A stretch of 64,000 bases of DNA from Dyadobacter jejuensis (GTDB taxonomy: Bacteria; Bacteroidota; Bacteroidia; Cytophagales; Spirosomataceae): assembly GCF_003149085.1 (NCBI RefSeq), contig NZ_QGDT01000003.1, positions 434,001-498,000 of the forward strand, written 5' to 3'. A program made the translations under genes and the position numbers. Positions 26,348 through 36,652 of this stretch are shown here, piece after piece. Numbering within the stretch: the stretch's first letter is position 1; each line of letters begins with the position of its first letter. The notes below the pieces were generated by a model, which saw nothing but the letters and a program-made list of their open reading frames with translations, was not told where the DNA came from and did no database searches.

Positions 26348-26669
26348 GAGCCTAGTTCTCAAATAAAACGACGGCCTAACCACTCATAACCCATTCATTC
26401 TAAAAGGATTCTTTCGAATAAGCGGATTCCAACCTCTAATAACCCTCAAAAAAGAACCTCCTTCCGCATATAAAATAAGTAAATATAAGTAACTTGCGAT
26501 ATAATGTATTTTACTAATTACAGCTTATATAAAACTAGAAACACATCCTTGGAAACCAGTACTTATTCCATGATATAGTCCGAATCATTATATTTTCATT
26601 GTACAAAAAGTTACCTTTATTGCCCGATACGCAATAATATGCAAACCATTCCTCAACAGAATTAAGTAA
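26348..26669. other. Gene-free A/T-rich interval before mtnN
   Basis: No reading frame or convincing structure. Short A/T-rich near-repeats (ATAAGTAA twice near 26475-26490) are present, and TACCTTTA at 26612-26619 is a one-mismatch -7 element without a partner at the right distance. Confidence 0.4.
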
Positions 26670-27461
26670 ATGCAAAATAAAATAATTGGCATAATGAGTG
26701 CTATGCCAGAAGAACTAGAAGGATTAGAGTCGCTCATACTAAATAAGAAGAAGACAGTAATAGGCATGAGAACCTATTACGAAGGGGAGATCAACGGTAT
26801 TAAGATGGTGATGGTTTTTTCGCGCTGGGGAAAAGTAGCGGCGGCGACCACAGCAACTACGTTATTTCTAAAATTTGGGATCACGGAACTCATTTTTACT
26901 GGGGTAGCAGGTGCTATACAAAACAAACTTAATATAGGAGATATCGTATTGGGCACTCATTTTATTCAACACGATATGGATGCGCGCCCATTTATCAAAC
27001 AATTTGAATTGCCCTTATTGAACATTTCTTATATCGAGAGTCCAGAAGAAAAAATAGATCAAGCTACCTCAGCCGTTCAAAATTTATTGGACGCTTCCTA
27101 TCTGGAGAGGCTACTTGGAAATACGCATATGGCAGCATTCAATATCTCTCAACCCAGGCTGTATGCAGGATTTATAGCCAGTGGAGATAAGTTCATTTCG
27201 ACCGAAGCCGATAGAACGACCCTAAACAACACCCTGCCGGCGGTTCTTTGCGTAGAAATGGAAGGAGCGGCTGTAGCGCAGGTCTGTTATGAAAATAAAA
27301 TACCTTTTATAATATTCCGGACCATTTCTGACAATGCCAACGAATCTGCCCCGATCGATTTTCAGCAGTTTGTTAAAAACGTAGCACAGAAATATAGTTT
27401 TGAATTTATTAACCGTTTATTCAAGGGAATCTCGTCCGAAAACACCGATCAAAAATACTAA
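26670..27461 (+). CDS. mtnN: 5'-methylthioadenosine/S-adenosylhomocysteine nucleosidase
   Basis: Cleaves methylthioadenosine and S-adenosylhomocysteine to adenine plus the ribosyl thiol, recycling SAM by-products. Matches to the family: GIMSAMPEELEGL at the N-terminus (the catalytic Glu in the MPEE-type motif), FTGVAGAIQNKLNIGDIVLG, SGDKFIST, VEMEGAAVAQVCYENKIPF and the catalytic Asp in RTISDNAN. At 263 residues it is longer than the 230 of E. coli, with an insertion around 125-165 (ATSAVQNLLDASYL onward). The start ATG at 26670 fits the conserved N-terminus. Confidence 0.9.
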   Translation: MQNKIIGIMSAMPEELEGLESLILNKKKTVIGMRTYYEGEINGIKMVMVFSRWGKVAAATTATTLFLKFGITELIFTGVAGAIQNKLNIGDIVLGTHFIQHDMDARPFIKQFELPLLNISYIESPEEKIDQATSAVQNLLDASYLERLLGNTHMAAFNISQPRLYAGFIASGDKFISTEADRTTLNNTLPAVLCVEMEGAAVAQVCYENKIPFIIFRTISDNANESAPIDFQQFVKNVAQKYSFEFINRLFKGISSENTDQKY

Positions 27462-27500
27462 ACCCTGCCCAGTTATGCGGCCATTCCAATCCCTATCTTT

Positions 27501-28232
27501 ATGATGAAAGCAACTATCTGGAACCTTGTAACCAAGTCCGCGCTATTTTCCCTACTTATAGGTCTAGGAATCTTTATGGCAGCGGCACCCACCCAAGCTC
27601 AGAAATCGGGTGTCAAATTATTTAATGGGAAAAATTTACAAGGCTGGCATTGGGATGTACCCGCAATAGACAAAGACAAAAACACACGGATCCCATTTCT
27701 GGTGAGAGACGGAAATCTAGTAAGCCTAGGCACCCCTGGGGGCCACCTCATCACCGACAAGTCGTACGAGAACTTTAAACTCAGCTTTAGTTACCGCTTT
27801 GTAGGAAAACCTGGCAACTGTGGAGTGTTGGTATTTGCTTCCACACCTCGAGCCCTATACGATATGTTCCCCAAATCGATTGAGGTTCAGATGATGCATG
27901 AAAATGCGGGTGATTTTTGGTGCATACAAGAGGATATCACCGTGCCCGATATGGAAGCGCGCCGAGGTCCTAAGGACCAATGGGGAGTAAGCGAAGGAAA
28001 GCTAAGAAGAATCCCAAACTTAACTGATGGTACCGAGAAGCCCTTGGGCCAATGGAATGAATACCGGATCGAATGCCTTAATAATAGCATCAAGGTGTGG
28101 CTCAATGGGGTAATGGTCAATTATGGTTATAATGCCACGGCTTCGAAAGGACAAATCGCCTTGCAAAGTGAGGGGGCCGAAGTCGAGTTCAAAAACATCA
28201 CCTTACAGTCCATCACCCAACTATCCAAATAG
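27501..28232 (+). CDS. DUF1080 (3-keto-disaccharide hydrolase domain) secreted protein
   Basis: 243 residues with a long signal peptide (ending near TQAQ, residue 34). The mature domain has the DUF1080 pattern: VKLFNGKNLQGWHW, GNLVSLGTPGGHLITDKSYENFKLSFSYRF, GNCGVLVFAST, and IEVQMMHENAGDFWC, with a closing EVEFKNITLQSI. DUF1080 proteins are concanavalin-like folds linked to cleavage of 3-keto-disaccharides and to lipids or polysaccharides in Bacteroidota and Planctomycetes. It is convergent with, and only 4 bp from, a TIM-barrel isomerase-like gene, a pairing often seen with DUF1080. Confidence 0.85.
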   Translation: MMKATIWNLVTKSALFSLLIGLGIFMAAAPTQAQKSGVKLFNGKNLQGWHWDVPAIDKDKNTRIPFLVRDGNLVSLGTPGGHLITDKSYENFKLSFSYRFVGKPGNCGVLVFASTPRALYDMFPKSIEVQMMHENAGDFWCIQEDITVPDMEARRGPKDQWGVSEGKLRRIPNLTDGTEKPLGQWNEYRIECLNNSIKVWLNGVMVNYGYNATASKGQIALQSEGAEVEFKNITLQSITQLSK

Positions 28233-28236
28233 GCGT

Positions 28237-29157
28237 TTAGACAGACTCACTTAAGGCTACTACCTGCTTCATTTTGGCTAGGCCCGTCTTCGCTACCAAT
28301 AAGGCGTCCTGCCCGTAATAGGTCTTGTTGAACACTTCAAATGATAATATTACTGGATTTTCGGGATGAGTAAGGTCACGGAGCAATTGGGGCAAAGGAG
28401 CCACGCCATCACCGGCATACAATCGATCGGCATCTTTGATGTCGGCCGGCCCCGGTTGGGAGGGATAATCGTTGATATGAAAAATTTCTATTAATGAGGG
28501 ACCCACATTGCGGACACTATCCATCCCCGATCCACCCTTATGCAAATGATACACGTCCATTAATAAACGGGCAGATGGATGACTAGCCTCAGAGGCTACG
28601 TAGAGCAATGGCCCTACCCTACTCAAATTTTTGGCAAAGCCCCACAATTCTAACTGGGGCACAACACCAGTTTGGTCCCCAAGCTCCAATATAGCCCGGT
28701 AACGCTCCGACACCCGGTCGAGATTGAGCACTTCCCCTTCCACGGCACCAGCAGGAGGCGCGGCAATACGACGACAACCGATCGCGGCCAATTGGTCCAT
28801 TTCCAATTTCAGTTGCATCATTCCTTTCTGGCGTTGAGCGGGGTCATCGACAATCCAATTGGCAAAGCCGATGGCGTTTTCAACAGTAAGTCCCAAATCT
28901 TGAATGATATGCTTAGCATCGTCAAGGGAATGTCCCGATTGTAAAAACTTTTGGAAAGTATCGACCCATATTTCGACCGAAGTGTAACCCGCCTTCGCCG
29001 CAACTTCCAATTCTTTTCTGAACCCTAGTCCATGACCTCGAAGGGTCGACATATTCAGGGAGTATTTAAAACTTTGTTTGCTGACCTTTTCTGGATAGAG
29101 ATGTACCCCTGCACCAGTGAGTAAAATGGAGCCTATGGCTTTACGACGATTCATCAT
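28237..29157 (-). CDS. Exported sugar phosphate isomerase/epimerase-like protein
   Basis: 306 residues of the xylose isomerase-like TIM barrel. The N-terminus MMNRRKAIGSILLTGAG has a twin-arginine plus short hydrophobic stretch, so a Tat signal is likely. Putative metal ligands are Glu in VPQLELWG, Asp-His in MDVYHLHKG, His in IEIFHINDYP and Glu in VILSFEVFN. Similar to the cytoplasmic protein at 21033 only in fold. The convergent DUF1080 gene, 4 bp away, suggests shared carbohydrate substrates. The precise reaction is unknown. Confidence 0.82.
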   Translation of the reverse strand: MMNRRKAIGSILLTGAGVHLYPEKVSKQSFKYSLNMSTLRGHGLGFRKELEVAAKAGYTSVEIWVDTFQKFLQSGHSLDDAKHIIQDLGLTVENAIGFANWIVDDPAQRQKGMMQLKLEMDQLAAIGCRRIAAPPAGAVEGEVLNLDRVSERYRAILELGDQTGVVPQLELWGFAKNLSRVGPLLYVASEASHPSARLLMDVYHLHKGGSGMDSVRNVGPSLIEIFHINDYPSQPGPADIKDADRLYAGDGVAPLPQLLRDLTHPENPVILSFEVFNKTYYGQDALLVAKTGLAKMKQVVALSESV

Positions 29158-29340
29158 TCATGACATTGTTATACTATCTAAAGCCACCCAAGACTCTTAT
29201 TTAACCCTATGTTTTCAAATATTAGTAAAATAAAATTCGAAACCTTCACCATTGTAAAGAAAGAAACCAATTTCTTTGCACCCGGCAATCTATGAAATCC
29301 ACAGCAGATAACAAACCAACATCCCAACCCTGATAGCTAG

Positions 29341-29841
29341 ATGAAAAAATCCGATTTTCAGAATATAGGAATAATAATCCTGCTACTCGTCAATTTGAGT
29401 TGCGACCAAATCTCTAAAGAATTAGCACGAAACAGCATCGACGATCATGAAATAATACCGGTAATCGAACAGTATTTTACTTTAACCAAGGTAGAGAACA
29501 CCGGGGCCTTTTTGAGCATGGGCAGTGAGCTGCCACAACAGGTAAAAAATATTGTGCTGTCTATCGTTCCTTTGCTCACCCTTATATTTGGAGTCTTCTA
29601 CCTTTTCAGGAATACCAGCTTAAGTATGCTGAGTAAAATTGCCTTGTCTACTGCCATAGGGGGTGGTTTTGGCAATATTTATGATCGATTGTTCCGGGGT
29701 TCCGTAACCGACTTTATGCATTTAAATTTTGGCTTCATCCAATCCGGGATCTTCAACATGGCAGATGTCTCTATTATGATTGGGATGATCCTTTTCATTG
29801 TGCAATCAATATTCCCCTCAAAAACCCCATTACAACCTTAA
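29341..29841 (+). CDS. lspA: Lipoprotein signal peptidase (signal peptidase II)
   Basis: Inner-membrane aspartic protease that removes signal peptides from prolipoproteins after diacylglyceryl modification. 166 residues with four hydrophobic segments. Conserved family blocks are present: CDQISKE near 21-27, VENTGAF near 51-57, GGGFGNIYDRLFRGSVTDF at 107-125, and FNMADVSI at 138-145. The two catalytic aspartates are D124 (VTDF) and D142 (MADV). It stands alone, followed by a bidirectional terminator shared with the convergent aconitase gene. Confidence 0.95.
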   Translation: MKKSDFQNIGIIILLLVNLSCDQISKELARNSIDDHEIIPVIEQYFTLTKVENTGAFLSMGSELPQQVKNIVLSIVPLLTLIFGVFYLFRNTSLSMLSKIALSTAIGGGFGNIYDRLFRGSVTDFMHLNFGFIQSGIFNMADVSIMIGMILFIVQSIFPSKTPLQP

Positions 29842-29859
29842 ATTTATTTCATAAAAAGT

Positions 29860-29895
29860 AAAACGGAACGAATCCTACTGGACCCGTTCCGTTTT
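29860..29895. terminator. Bidirectional terminator between lspA and aconitase
   Basis: AAAACGGAACG (29860-29870) pairs with CGTTCCGTTTT (29885-29895), a perfect 11-bp stem with a 14-nt loop, flanked by A on the left and T on the right. It serves both convergent genes. Confidence 0.75.
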
Positions 29896-29921
29896 TATTT
29901 CCCTACAGTCGGAGGCTCAAA

Positions 29922-32186
29922 TTAGGCGATCGACTTGCGGATGATGTTCAGGGCAGAACCGGCCTTAAACCATTCTACTTGCTGTGCATTATAAGTATGG
30001 TTAACAGTAATCGATTCTGAAGTACCATCCTCATGATTCAAGACGATCGTCAGAGGAGTACCCTCAGCAAAGCTTTCTAAACCAACAATATCAATGCTAT
30101 CATTTTCTTGAATTTTATCGTAATCCGCTGGATTATCGAATGTTAAGGCTAGCATGCCTTGTTTTTTCAAGTTGGTTTCGTGAATACGAGCGAAAGACTT
30201 CACCAAAATAGCACGAACTCCCAAGAACCGAGGTTCCATGGCCGCATGCTCACGTGAAGAGCCTTCCCCATAATTTTCATCTCCTACTACGATAGTCCCT
30301 ACACCTTTCGCCTTATAATCGCGTTGAACGGCAGGAACCTCACCGTATTCTCCCGACAGCTGATTTTTAACGGTATTCGTTTTTTCATTATAGAAGTTAA
30401 CCGCACCAATCAACATATTATTTGAAATATTGTCGAGGTGACCACGGTATTTCAACCAAGGACCAGCCATAGAAATATGGTCCGTCGTACATTTCCCCTT
30501 CGCTTTTATGAGAAGCTTAAGACCTTTTAGGTCGGTACCTTCCCACTCCTTGAACGGCTCCAATAATTGTAGACGATCGGAAGTAGGGCTAACCTTAACC
30601 TGCACTTGGCTACCATCTTCGGCAGGAGCTTGGTATCCGGCATCTTCTACTGCAAAGCCTTTGGTAGGCAACTCAAGGCCTGTAGGCTCGTCCAACATCA
30701 CCTCTTGTCCGTCGGTATTTACAAGCTTATCGGTGCGAGGGTCGAAAGTAAGACGACCTGCAATAGCCAAAGCGGTAACAATTTCGGGAGATGCTACAAA
30801 TGAGTGCGTATTCGGGTTCCCGTCGGCACGCTTAGAGAAGTTACGGTTAAAGGAGGTGATAATTGAGTTTTTCTCTCCTTTTTCGGCTCCATGACGTGCC
30901 CACTGTCCAATACAGGGTCCACAGGCATTGGCCAATACGACTCCACCAATTTTGGCGAAAGTATCTAGGAAACCATCCCTAGCTACTGTAAACCGTACCT
31001 GCTCAGAGCCAGGGGTAATGGTATATTCGGAAGTCACCTTCAACTTTTTCACTACTGCTTGCTCGGCCAGAGAGGCAGCACGGCTGATATCTTCGTAAGA
31101 AGAGTTAGTACAAGAGCCTATAAGTCCTACAGACAATACTTCAGGCCATCCATTTTCTTTTACGGCCGTAGCGAATTTGGACAGAGGCCAAGCTAAGTCT
31201 GGAGTAAATGGACCATTTACATGGGGTTCCAAAGTAGAAAGGTCCAATTCTAATAATTGGTCGTAATACTGAGAAGGATCGGCTAACACTTCGTCGTCGG
31301 CACGTAATAGGTGTGCTACGGCGTCAGCGGCGTCAGCCACGTCGGCACGGTCGGTAGCACGAAGGTAATCGGCACTCTTACCATCATAAGCAAAGATGGA
31401 AGTAGTAGCTCCAATTTCAGCACCCATGTTACAGATAGTACCTTTTCCAGTTGCGGAAAGGCTTTCTGCTCCTTCGCCAAAGTATTCTACAATGGCTCCA
31501 GTACCTCCTTTAACAGTTAGTTGACCGGCAACCCAAAGAATTACATCTTTGGCCGCTGCCCAGCCGCTAAGCTTACCCGTTAGCTTAACACCAATCAATT
31601 TTGGCATTTTAAGCTCCCAGGCCAAGCCCGACATTACATCACTAGCATCGGCTCCACCTACACCAATCGCCACCATACCTAATCCACCGGCATTTGGAGT
31701 ATGCGAATCGGTACCGATCATCATACCACCAGGGAAGGCATAGTTTTCAAGAACTACTTGGTGAATAATACCAGCTCCGGCCTTCCAGAAGCCTAGGCCA
31801 TATTTATCAGAAACGGATGATAAGAAATCATACACTTCCTTGTTTTTGTTAACGGCGTTTTTCAAATCCTGCGCGGCACCTACCTCAGCCTGAATCAGGT
31901 GATCGCAGTGTACCGTAGACGGTACTGCAACCTGTGGCCGGCCAGCCTGCATAAATTGCAAAAGGGCCATTTGCGCAGTAGCGTCTTGCATGGCTACCCG
32001 GTCAGGGGCAAAGTCTACATAAGACTTCCCTCTTGAGTATTCCTGGCTAGGAGTTCCTTCCCATAAGTGGGAGTATAATATCTTTTCTGCTAAAGTTAAG
32101 GGACGGCCAGTTACTTTGCGGGCAACTTCCACTCTTTCTTGCATGCGGGCATATACGCCCTTAATCATGTCTAAGTCAAAAGCCAT
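29922..32186 (-). CDS. Aconitate hydratase, mitochondrial-type
   Basis: TCA-cycle enzyme interconverting citrate and isocitrate. At 754 residues it is the mitochondrial-type aconitase, shorter than the AcnA type of about 890. The 4Fe-4S cluster cysteines lie in [13 protein letters not shown] (first Cys) and [11 protein letters not shown] (second and third). The swivel domain has [22 protein letters not shown] and [15 protein letters not shown]. The N-terminal part includes CDHLIQAE and [14 protein letters not shown]. Start [10 protein letters not shown] at 32186. It diverges from topA. Confidence 0.93.
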   Translation of the reverse strand: MAFDLDMIKGVYARMQERVEVARKVTGRPLTLAEKILYSHLWEGTPSQEYSRGKSYVDFAPDRVAMQDATAQMALLQFMQAGRPQVAVPSTVHCDHLIQAEVGAAQDLKNAVNKNKEVYDFLSSVSDKYGLGFWKAGAGIIHQVVLENYAFPGGMMIGTDSHTPNAGGLGMVAIGVGGADASDVMSGLAWELKMPKLIGVKLTGKLSGWAAAKDVILWVAGQLTVKGGTGAIVEYFGEGAESLSATGKGTICNMGAEIGATTSIFAYDGKSADYLRATDRADVADAADAVAHLLRADDEVLADPSQYYDQLLELDLSTLEPHVNGPFTPDLAWPLSKFATAVKENGWPEVLSVGLIGSCTNSSYEDISRAASLAEQAVVKKLKVTSEYTITPGSEQVRFTVARDGFLDTFAKIGGVVLANACGPCIGQWARHGAEKGEKNSIITSFNRNFSKRADGNPNTHSFVASPEIVTALAIAGRLTFDPRTDKLVNTDGQEVMLDEPTGLELPTKGFAVEDAGYQAPAEDGSQVQVKVSPTSDRLQLLEPFKEWEGTDLKGLKLLIKAKGKCTTDHISMAGPWLKYRGHLDNISNNMLIGAVNFYNEKTNTVKNQLSGEYGEVPAVQRDYKAKGVGTIVVGDENYGEGSSREHAAMEPRFLGVRAILVKSFARIHETNLKKQGMLALTFDNPADYDKIQENDSIDIVGLESFAEGTPLTIVLNHEDGTSESITVNHTYNAQQVEWFKAGSALNIIRKSIA

Positions 32187-32418
32187 AGTAAAAAAATCAG
32201 TATTGAAATTATCTGTTGTCTATTAATCATGCGAAACTACAAAATTCCAGAATATTAAAGGTTCTTCTGTCATTTTTTCGTTTTATTTAGCATCATTATA
32301 TACTAAAATTAAATGAATCAGCCCTCAATTCCTATTCTAAATCACTAATTTCAAAGCCATTTAGGGTCCAGAAAAAGGCAACAAACAGATTTTTTTGAAC
32401 CAATGAATTTAGAGGAGC

Positions 32419-32451
32419 TTTGATTTTCTGCATAATTCTAACCTATATTTG
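32419..32451 (+). promoter_or_regulatory. topA: Promoter of topA
   Basis: TTTG (32419-32422), a 21-bp spacer, then TATATTTG (32444-32451): an exact match to the Bacteroidota -33/-7 consensus. Transcription would begin near 32458, giving a leader of about 33 nt to the topA ATG at 32491, and ruling out the in-frame TTG at 32449 as a start. Confidence 0.75.
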
Positions 32452-32490
32452 AACTCGAAAACAGCCATATCGAAAACTAAATCCAAAATT

Positions 32491-34878
32491 ATGTCAAAAA
32501 ATCTGGTGATCGTGGAGTCACCGGCGAAGGCCAAAACAATAGAAAATTATTTAGGAGCGGACTTCATTGTCAAATCGAGTTTCGGTCACGTAAGAGACCT
32601 ACCCGAACACGATATGGGCATCGATGTCGAGAACAATTTTCAACCTTCGTACGAAATTTCATCTGACAAAGTAAAGGTAATTACTGAACTTAAGAAATTG
32701 GCAAAAGGAGCAGAAGTTTGGCTGGCAACGGATGATGACCGTGAAGGAGAGGCCATATCTTGGCACTTAAAAGAAGCCTTAGGGCTGCCCGATACCACCA
32801 AAAGAATTGTGTTTAGGGAAATTACCAAAACTGCTTTGCAGAATGCCATACTTAAGCCCAGAAATATTGACGTAGACTTGGTGGATGCCCAACAAGCACG
32901 GCGGATCTTAGACCGCCTTGTAGGATATGAGCTATCTCCTGTACTTTGGAAAAAAATACGACTTGGCAATCTCTCAGCTGGTAGGGTTCAATCGGTAGCC
33001 GTACGGATTATTGTAGATCGAGAAAGGGAAATAGAAGCCTTCCAAACCAAGGGAAGCTTTAAGGTGTCGGCACGGTTCGACCTTGGGAAGGGCAAAGTCC
33101 TGCAAGCCGAATTGGCTAAAAACCTAGCGACAGAAGAACTTGCAAACGCCTTCCTGGAAAAATGCCTTCAAGCGGTGTTTTCAATTAAAAATCTGGAAAC
33201 AAAGCCGGCGAAAAAAAGCCCAGCAGCGCCCTTTACCACTTCTACCTTGCAGCAAGAGGCCTCCAGAAAATTAGGCTTTTCGGTGGCCCAGACCATGACC
33301 ATTGCGCAACGATTGTATGAAGCGGGTAAAATATCCTATATGCGTACCGACTCGACAAATCTGTCGGAAGAGGCGGTCAATAAGGCACAAAACCAAATCA
33401 TATCGGAATACGGAAAGGTATACTTTACCAAAAGAGTTTTTAAGACCAAATCTGACTCCGCACAAGAGGCTCACGAAGCCATACGTCCTACCGATTTCTC
33501 GACTACAAAGGGCAGTGGGGAGCGTAATGAGCAAAGGCTCTACGAGCTGATCTGGAAGCGAGCCATTGCATCTCAAATGTCGGATGCCCAATTGGAAAGA
33601 ACCACCGCAACCATCGGAATCTCAACCACTCCAGAAAACTTGGTAGCACATGGTGAGGTAATCAAATTTGAAGGGTTTTTGAAGGTCTATTTGGAGTCGA
33701 GTGACGAAGAAGATGAAGAGCAGAAAGGCATGCTCCCACCCTTACATATCGACCAAATCCTTCAGCTAGACGACCTACGTGCCACCGAACGCTTCACCAG
33801 GCATCCTCCTCGCTATACGGAGGCTAGTTTGGTCAAAAAATTAGAAGAAATGGGGATTGGTCGTCCTTCCACATACGCGCCCACTATTTCGACTATTATA
33901 CGCCGCGCCTATGTGGTGAAAGAGGATAGAGACGGTCACGAGCGTTCCTACAAGGAATTGTGCCTACAGGATGGAAGCGTCAGTAAGGCCATTAAGACAG
34001 AAAACCACGGAGCTGAGAAGTCCAAATTATTTCCTACCAGCACAGGAATGGTGGTCAACGACTATCTGGTCAACCATTTCGAGGATATTTTTGATTTTTC
34101 TTTTACCGCCAGCGTAGAAAAGGACTTTGATAATATTGCAGAAGGAAAACTCTCCTGGCGCGACATGATCAAGAACTTTTATACTCCCTTTCATAAAAAG
34201 CTTAACGAAGTAAAAGAAGAGGCTGTAGATAAGAGCCTTACTTCAAGAGAGCTTGGACAAGACCCCGCCACGGGAAAGAAAGTAAGTGTACGCATTGGAA
34301 AATACGGCCCTTACGTTCAAATTGGAGATGTGGAAGACGAGGAAAAACCCAAATTTGCGAGCTTGCTAAAGGGCCAGTTAATGGAAACCATCAAGTTTGA
34401 AGAGGCCATGGAACTATTTAAGCTACCTCGTGTAGTGGGTAGCTTTGAAGATGAAGAGTTGACTGTAAATATTGGAAGATTTGGCCCCTATGCCAAGCAC
34501 CTCACCAAATACTATTCCCTAGCCAAAACCGACGATCCTATGACGGTAACCGAAGCTAGGGTTATCGAAATAATCAAGGAAAAACGCATTATCGAAAGCA
34601 ACAGACTCATCAAGGAATTTGAGGAAGATGAAGATGCAAAGGTCTTGAATGGCCGTTATGGACCCTATATTGCTTTTGGCAAGAAGAACGTCAAGATCCC
34701 TAAAGATGTAGAACCGGCATCGCTCACCTACGAACAGGTGGTAAAGCTTGCGGCCGAAACTCCTGACAAACCTGCTCGCGGTGCTAAAAAAGTAGCGGCC
34801 AAAAAGCCTGCTGCTAAAAAAACAACGACTAAAAAGGCTCCGGCCAAGAAAACAGCGGCAAAGAAAACCAAGGAATAA
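32491..34878 (+). CDS. topA: DNA topoisomerase I
   Basis: Type IA topoisomerase that relaxes negative supercoils. I start at ATG 32491 (MSKNLVIVESPAKAKTIENYLG, 795 residues). The Toprim domain follows, with the acidic DDDREGEAISWHL triad region; the active-site tyrosine is in ISYMRTDSTNLS; GIGRPSTYAPTI follows. The C-terminus has three glycine-aromatic repeat units (IGKYGPYVQIG, IGRFGPYAKHL, NGRYGPYIAFG) in place of cysteine zinc fingers. It ends in a Lys/Ala-rich, histone H1-like tail of about 30 residues (repeats of AKKPAAKK and TKKAPAKK). A sirtuin gene lies 73 bp downstream. Confidence 0.95.
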   Translation: MSKNLVIVESPAKAKTIENYLGADFIVKSSFGHVRDLPEHDMGIDVENNFQPSYEISSDKVKVITELKKLAKGAEVWLATDDDREGEAISWHLKEALGLPDTTKRIVFREITKTALQNAILKPRNIDVDLVDAQQARRILDRLVGYELSPVLWKKIRLGNLSAGRVQSVAVRIIVDREREIEAFQTKGSFKVSARFDLGKGKVLQAELAKNLATEELANAFLEKCLQAVFSIKNLETKPAKKSPAAPFTTSTLQQEASRKLGFSVAQTMTIAQRLYEAGKISYMRTDSTNLSEEAVNKAQNQIISEYGKVYFTKRVFKTKSDSAQEAHEAIRPTDFSTTKGSGERNEQRLYELIWKRAIASQMSDAQLERTTATIGISTTPENLVAHGEVIKFEGFLKVYLESSDEEDEEQKGMLPPLHIDQILQLDDLRATERFTRHPPRYTEASLVKKLEEMGIGRPSTYAPTISTIIRRAYVVKEDRDGHERSYKELCLQDGSVSKAIKTENHGAEKSKLFPTSTGMVVNDYLVNHFEDIFDFSFTASVEKDFDNIAEGKLSWRDMIKNFYTPFHKKLNEVKEEAVDKSLTSRELGQDPATGKKVSVRIGKYGPYVQIGDVEDEEKPKFASLLKGQLMETIKFEEAMELFKLPRVVGSFEDEELTVNIGRFGPYAKHLTKYYSLAKTDDPMTVTEARVIEIIKEKRIIESNRLIKEFEEDEDAKVLNGRYGPYIAFGKKNVKIPKDVEPASLTYEQVVKLAAETPDKPARGAKKVAAKKPAAKKTTTKKAPAKKTAAKKTKE

Positions 34879-34951
34879 TAGTTGAAAACCCATAAGGGAT
34901 TGAGGGCGGATAGCCCAGGCTCTCATATAGGACGGTAATGGCCAATAGGGT

Positions 34952-35635
34952 ATGAAAAAGTTGATTGTATTGACGGGTGCGGGCATTAGTGCCGAGAGTG
35001 GAATCAGCACCTTCCGCGACCAAAACGGACTGTGGGAAAACCACCGTATCGAAGAGGTAGCCACCCCTGAAGCATGGGCTAAGGATCCCGAAAAGGTTCT
35101 CAAATTTTATAACCAACGGAGAAAACAAGCCCTGGAGGTAGCGCCCAATGCGGCCCATCGAGCCTTGACCGACCTCGAAAGAGACTATGACCTCGCCGTC
35201 ATTACCCAGAACATCGATAATTTGCATGAACGTGCCGGGACATCCCGGGTCTTGCATTTACATGGCGAAATATTCAAAGCCAGAAGTACCCAAGACCCAC
35301 GATTGGTGTATGAGCTAGATGGGTGGGAGCTAAAGCTGGGCGATTGCTGTGCCTTAGGCAGCCAGCTCCGACCCCATATTGTATGGTTTGGGGAAGAAGT
35401 TCCGATGATGGACCAAGCCATTGACCTGGTGCAACAAGCCGAGCTATTTGTAATTGTAGGGACTTCTTTGGCCGTATATCCAGCGGCTGGGCTGGTTCAA
35501 TATGTAGACCCCTCGGTGCCCATTTATGTGATAGACCCACGACAGCCCAATCTTCGACCCACGCCCAATATGAAGTTTATATTAGAAAATGCCAGTACGG
35601 GACTTCAGACCCTTAGGAAGCTGATCAATCTATAA
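34952..35635 (+). CDS. Sirtuin, NAD-dependent protein deacylase
   Basis: 227 residues. NAD-binding GAGISAESGISTFRD (9-23), TQNIDNLHERAG (85-96) and the catalytic histidine H104 in LHLHGE are present. Y53-x-x-R56 in KFYNQRRKQ matches the SIRT5/CobB-type acyl pocket that accepts succinyl and malonyl lysine as well as acetyl. The zinc-binding cysteine pairs of most sirtuins are missing: the region after H104 has only C132-C133, so this may be a zinc-free form. It lies between topA and folD on the same strand, but its targets are not predictable. Confidence 0.9.
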   Translation: MKKLIVLTGAGISAESGISTFRDQNGLWENHRIEEVATPEAWAKDPEKVLKFYNQRRKQALEVAPNAAHRALTDLERDYDLAVITQNIDNLHERAGTSRVLHLHGEIFKARSTQDPRLVYELDGWELKLGDCCALGSQLRPHIVWFGEEVPMMDQAIDLVQQAELFVIVGTSLAVYPAAGLVQYVDPSVPIYVIDPRQPNLRPTPNMKFILENASTGLQTLRKLINL

Positions 35636-35715
35636 AGACTGGCGGACGGTGAGTTAGTGGTTTTGCTAAACGCTCCGCCAAACAAGAAACATAAAACTAT
35701 TGACTATAAAAGAGC

Positions 35716-36597
35716 ATGCAATTACTTGATGGTAAGGCCATTTCGGCTCAGATAAAAGCTGAAATAAAACAAGATGTGGAACAATGGGTTGCCAAAGGAG
35801 GAAAAAAGCCCCATTTAGCCGCTATTCTGGTAGGAATGGATGGGGCCAGCCAAACCTACGTTAACTCCAAAATACGGAGCTGTGAGGAGATAGGCTTTAC
35901 CTCTACTCTTCTAAAATTCGATGCTGATATTTCAGAAAAGGAATTATTAGAAGCCGTGGAATCCCTAAACCAGAACGACGACGTCGACGGATTCATCGTT
36001 CAGTTGCCCCTGCCCAAACATATTTCGGAGAATACCGTCATGGAGGCGGTAGACTTCAAAAAAGATGTGGACGGATTTCACCCCATCAACGTGGGTCGCA
36101 TGTGCAAGGGGCTACCGGCCTATTTGTCGGCTACCCCATTTGGAATATTGGAGATGCTCACGCGCGCTAATATAGACACGGCCGGCAAACACTGTGTGGT
36201 CATAGGACGGAGCCAAATAGTAGGTCTCCCTATGAGTATATTAATGCAAAGAAACGATTATCCTGGCAACTGTACCGTTACCATTACGCATAGCAAAACG
36301 CATAACCTCAAGGAGATCTGCCAGACGGCCGATATTCTGATCGTAGCCCTAGGCCGACCCGAATTCGTTACGCCTGAATACGTAAAAGAAGGGGCAGTGG
36401 TCATAGACGTTGGGATCACCAGAGTAGCCGATGCCAGCAAAAAAAGTGGCTTTGCTATCAAAGGTGACGTTAACTTTGAGTTAGTAGCACCCCATACCAG
36501 CTACATTACACCGGTGCCCGGGGGCGTAGGGCTCATGACCATCTGTGGGCTGCTCACCAATACGCTAAAGGCGACCAAAAAAGAAATATATAACTAG
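35716..36597 (+). CDS. folD: Methylenetetrahydrofolate dehydrogenase/cyclohydrolase
   Basis: Bifunctional enzyme of one-carbon metabolism (5,10-methylene-THF to 10-formyl-THF). 293 residues, normal length. Conserved active-site residues are Y48 and K52 in [12 protein letters not shown], then [20 protein letters not shown], the NAD(P) loop [11 protein letters not shown], and the closing [11 protein letters not shown]. An imperfect hairpin (TGGCGGA 35640-35646 with TCCGCCA 35674-35680) sits between the sirtuin stop and this ATG. A stem-loop also follows the gene. Confidence 0.95.
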   Translation: MQLLDGKAISAQIKAEIKQDVEQWVAKGGKKPHLAAILVGMDGASQTYVNSKIRSCEEIGFTSTLLKFDADISEKELLEAVESLNQNDDVDGFIVQLPLPKHISENTVMEAVDFKKDVDGFHPINVGRMCKGLPAYLSATPFGILEMLTRANIDTAGKHCVVIGRSQIVGLPMSILMQRNDYPGNCTVTITHSKTHNLKEICQTADILIVALGRPEFVTPEYVKEGAVVIDVGITRVADASKKSGFAIKGDVNFELVAPHTSYITPVPGGVGLMTICGLLTNTLKATKKEIYN

Positions 36598-36607
36598 TAT
36601 AAAACGC

Positions 36608-36645
36608 CTGCTCCCCTGCCTCCATAGTGAATGGAAGGGGAGCAG
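36608..36645. terminator. Hairpin between folD and aldehyde dehydrogenase genes
   Basis: CTGCTCCCCT (36608-36617) pairs with AGGGGAGCAG (36636-36645), a perfect 10-bp G/C-rich stem with a loop that can pair further (TCCAT with ATGGA). No T tract follows, so termination efficiency is uncertain. Confidence 0.5.
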
Positions 36646-36652
36646 CGCCAGA

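Noticed and set aside
34519-35257. Long minus-strand open frames opposite topA and the sirtuin gene
   Set aside because: Antisense shadows of strongly supported genes; translations have no recognisable pattern.
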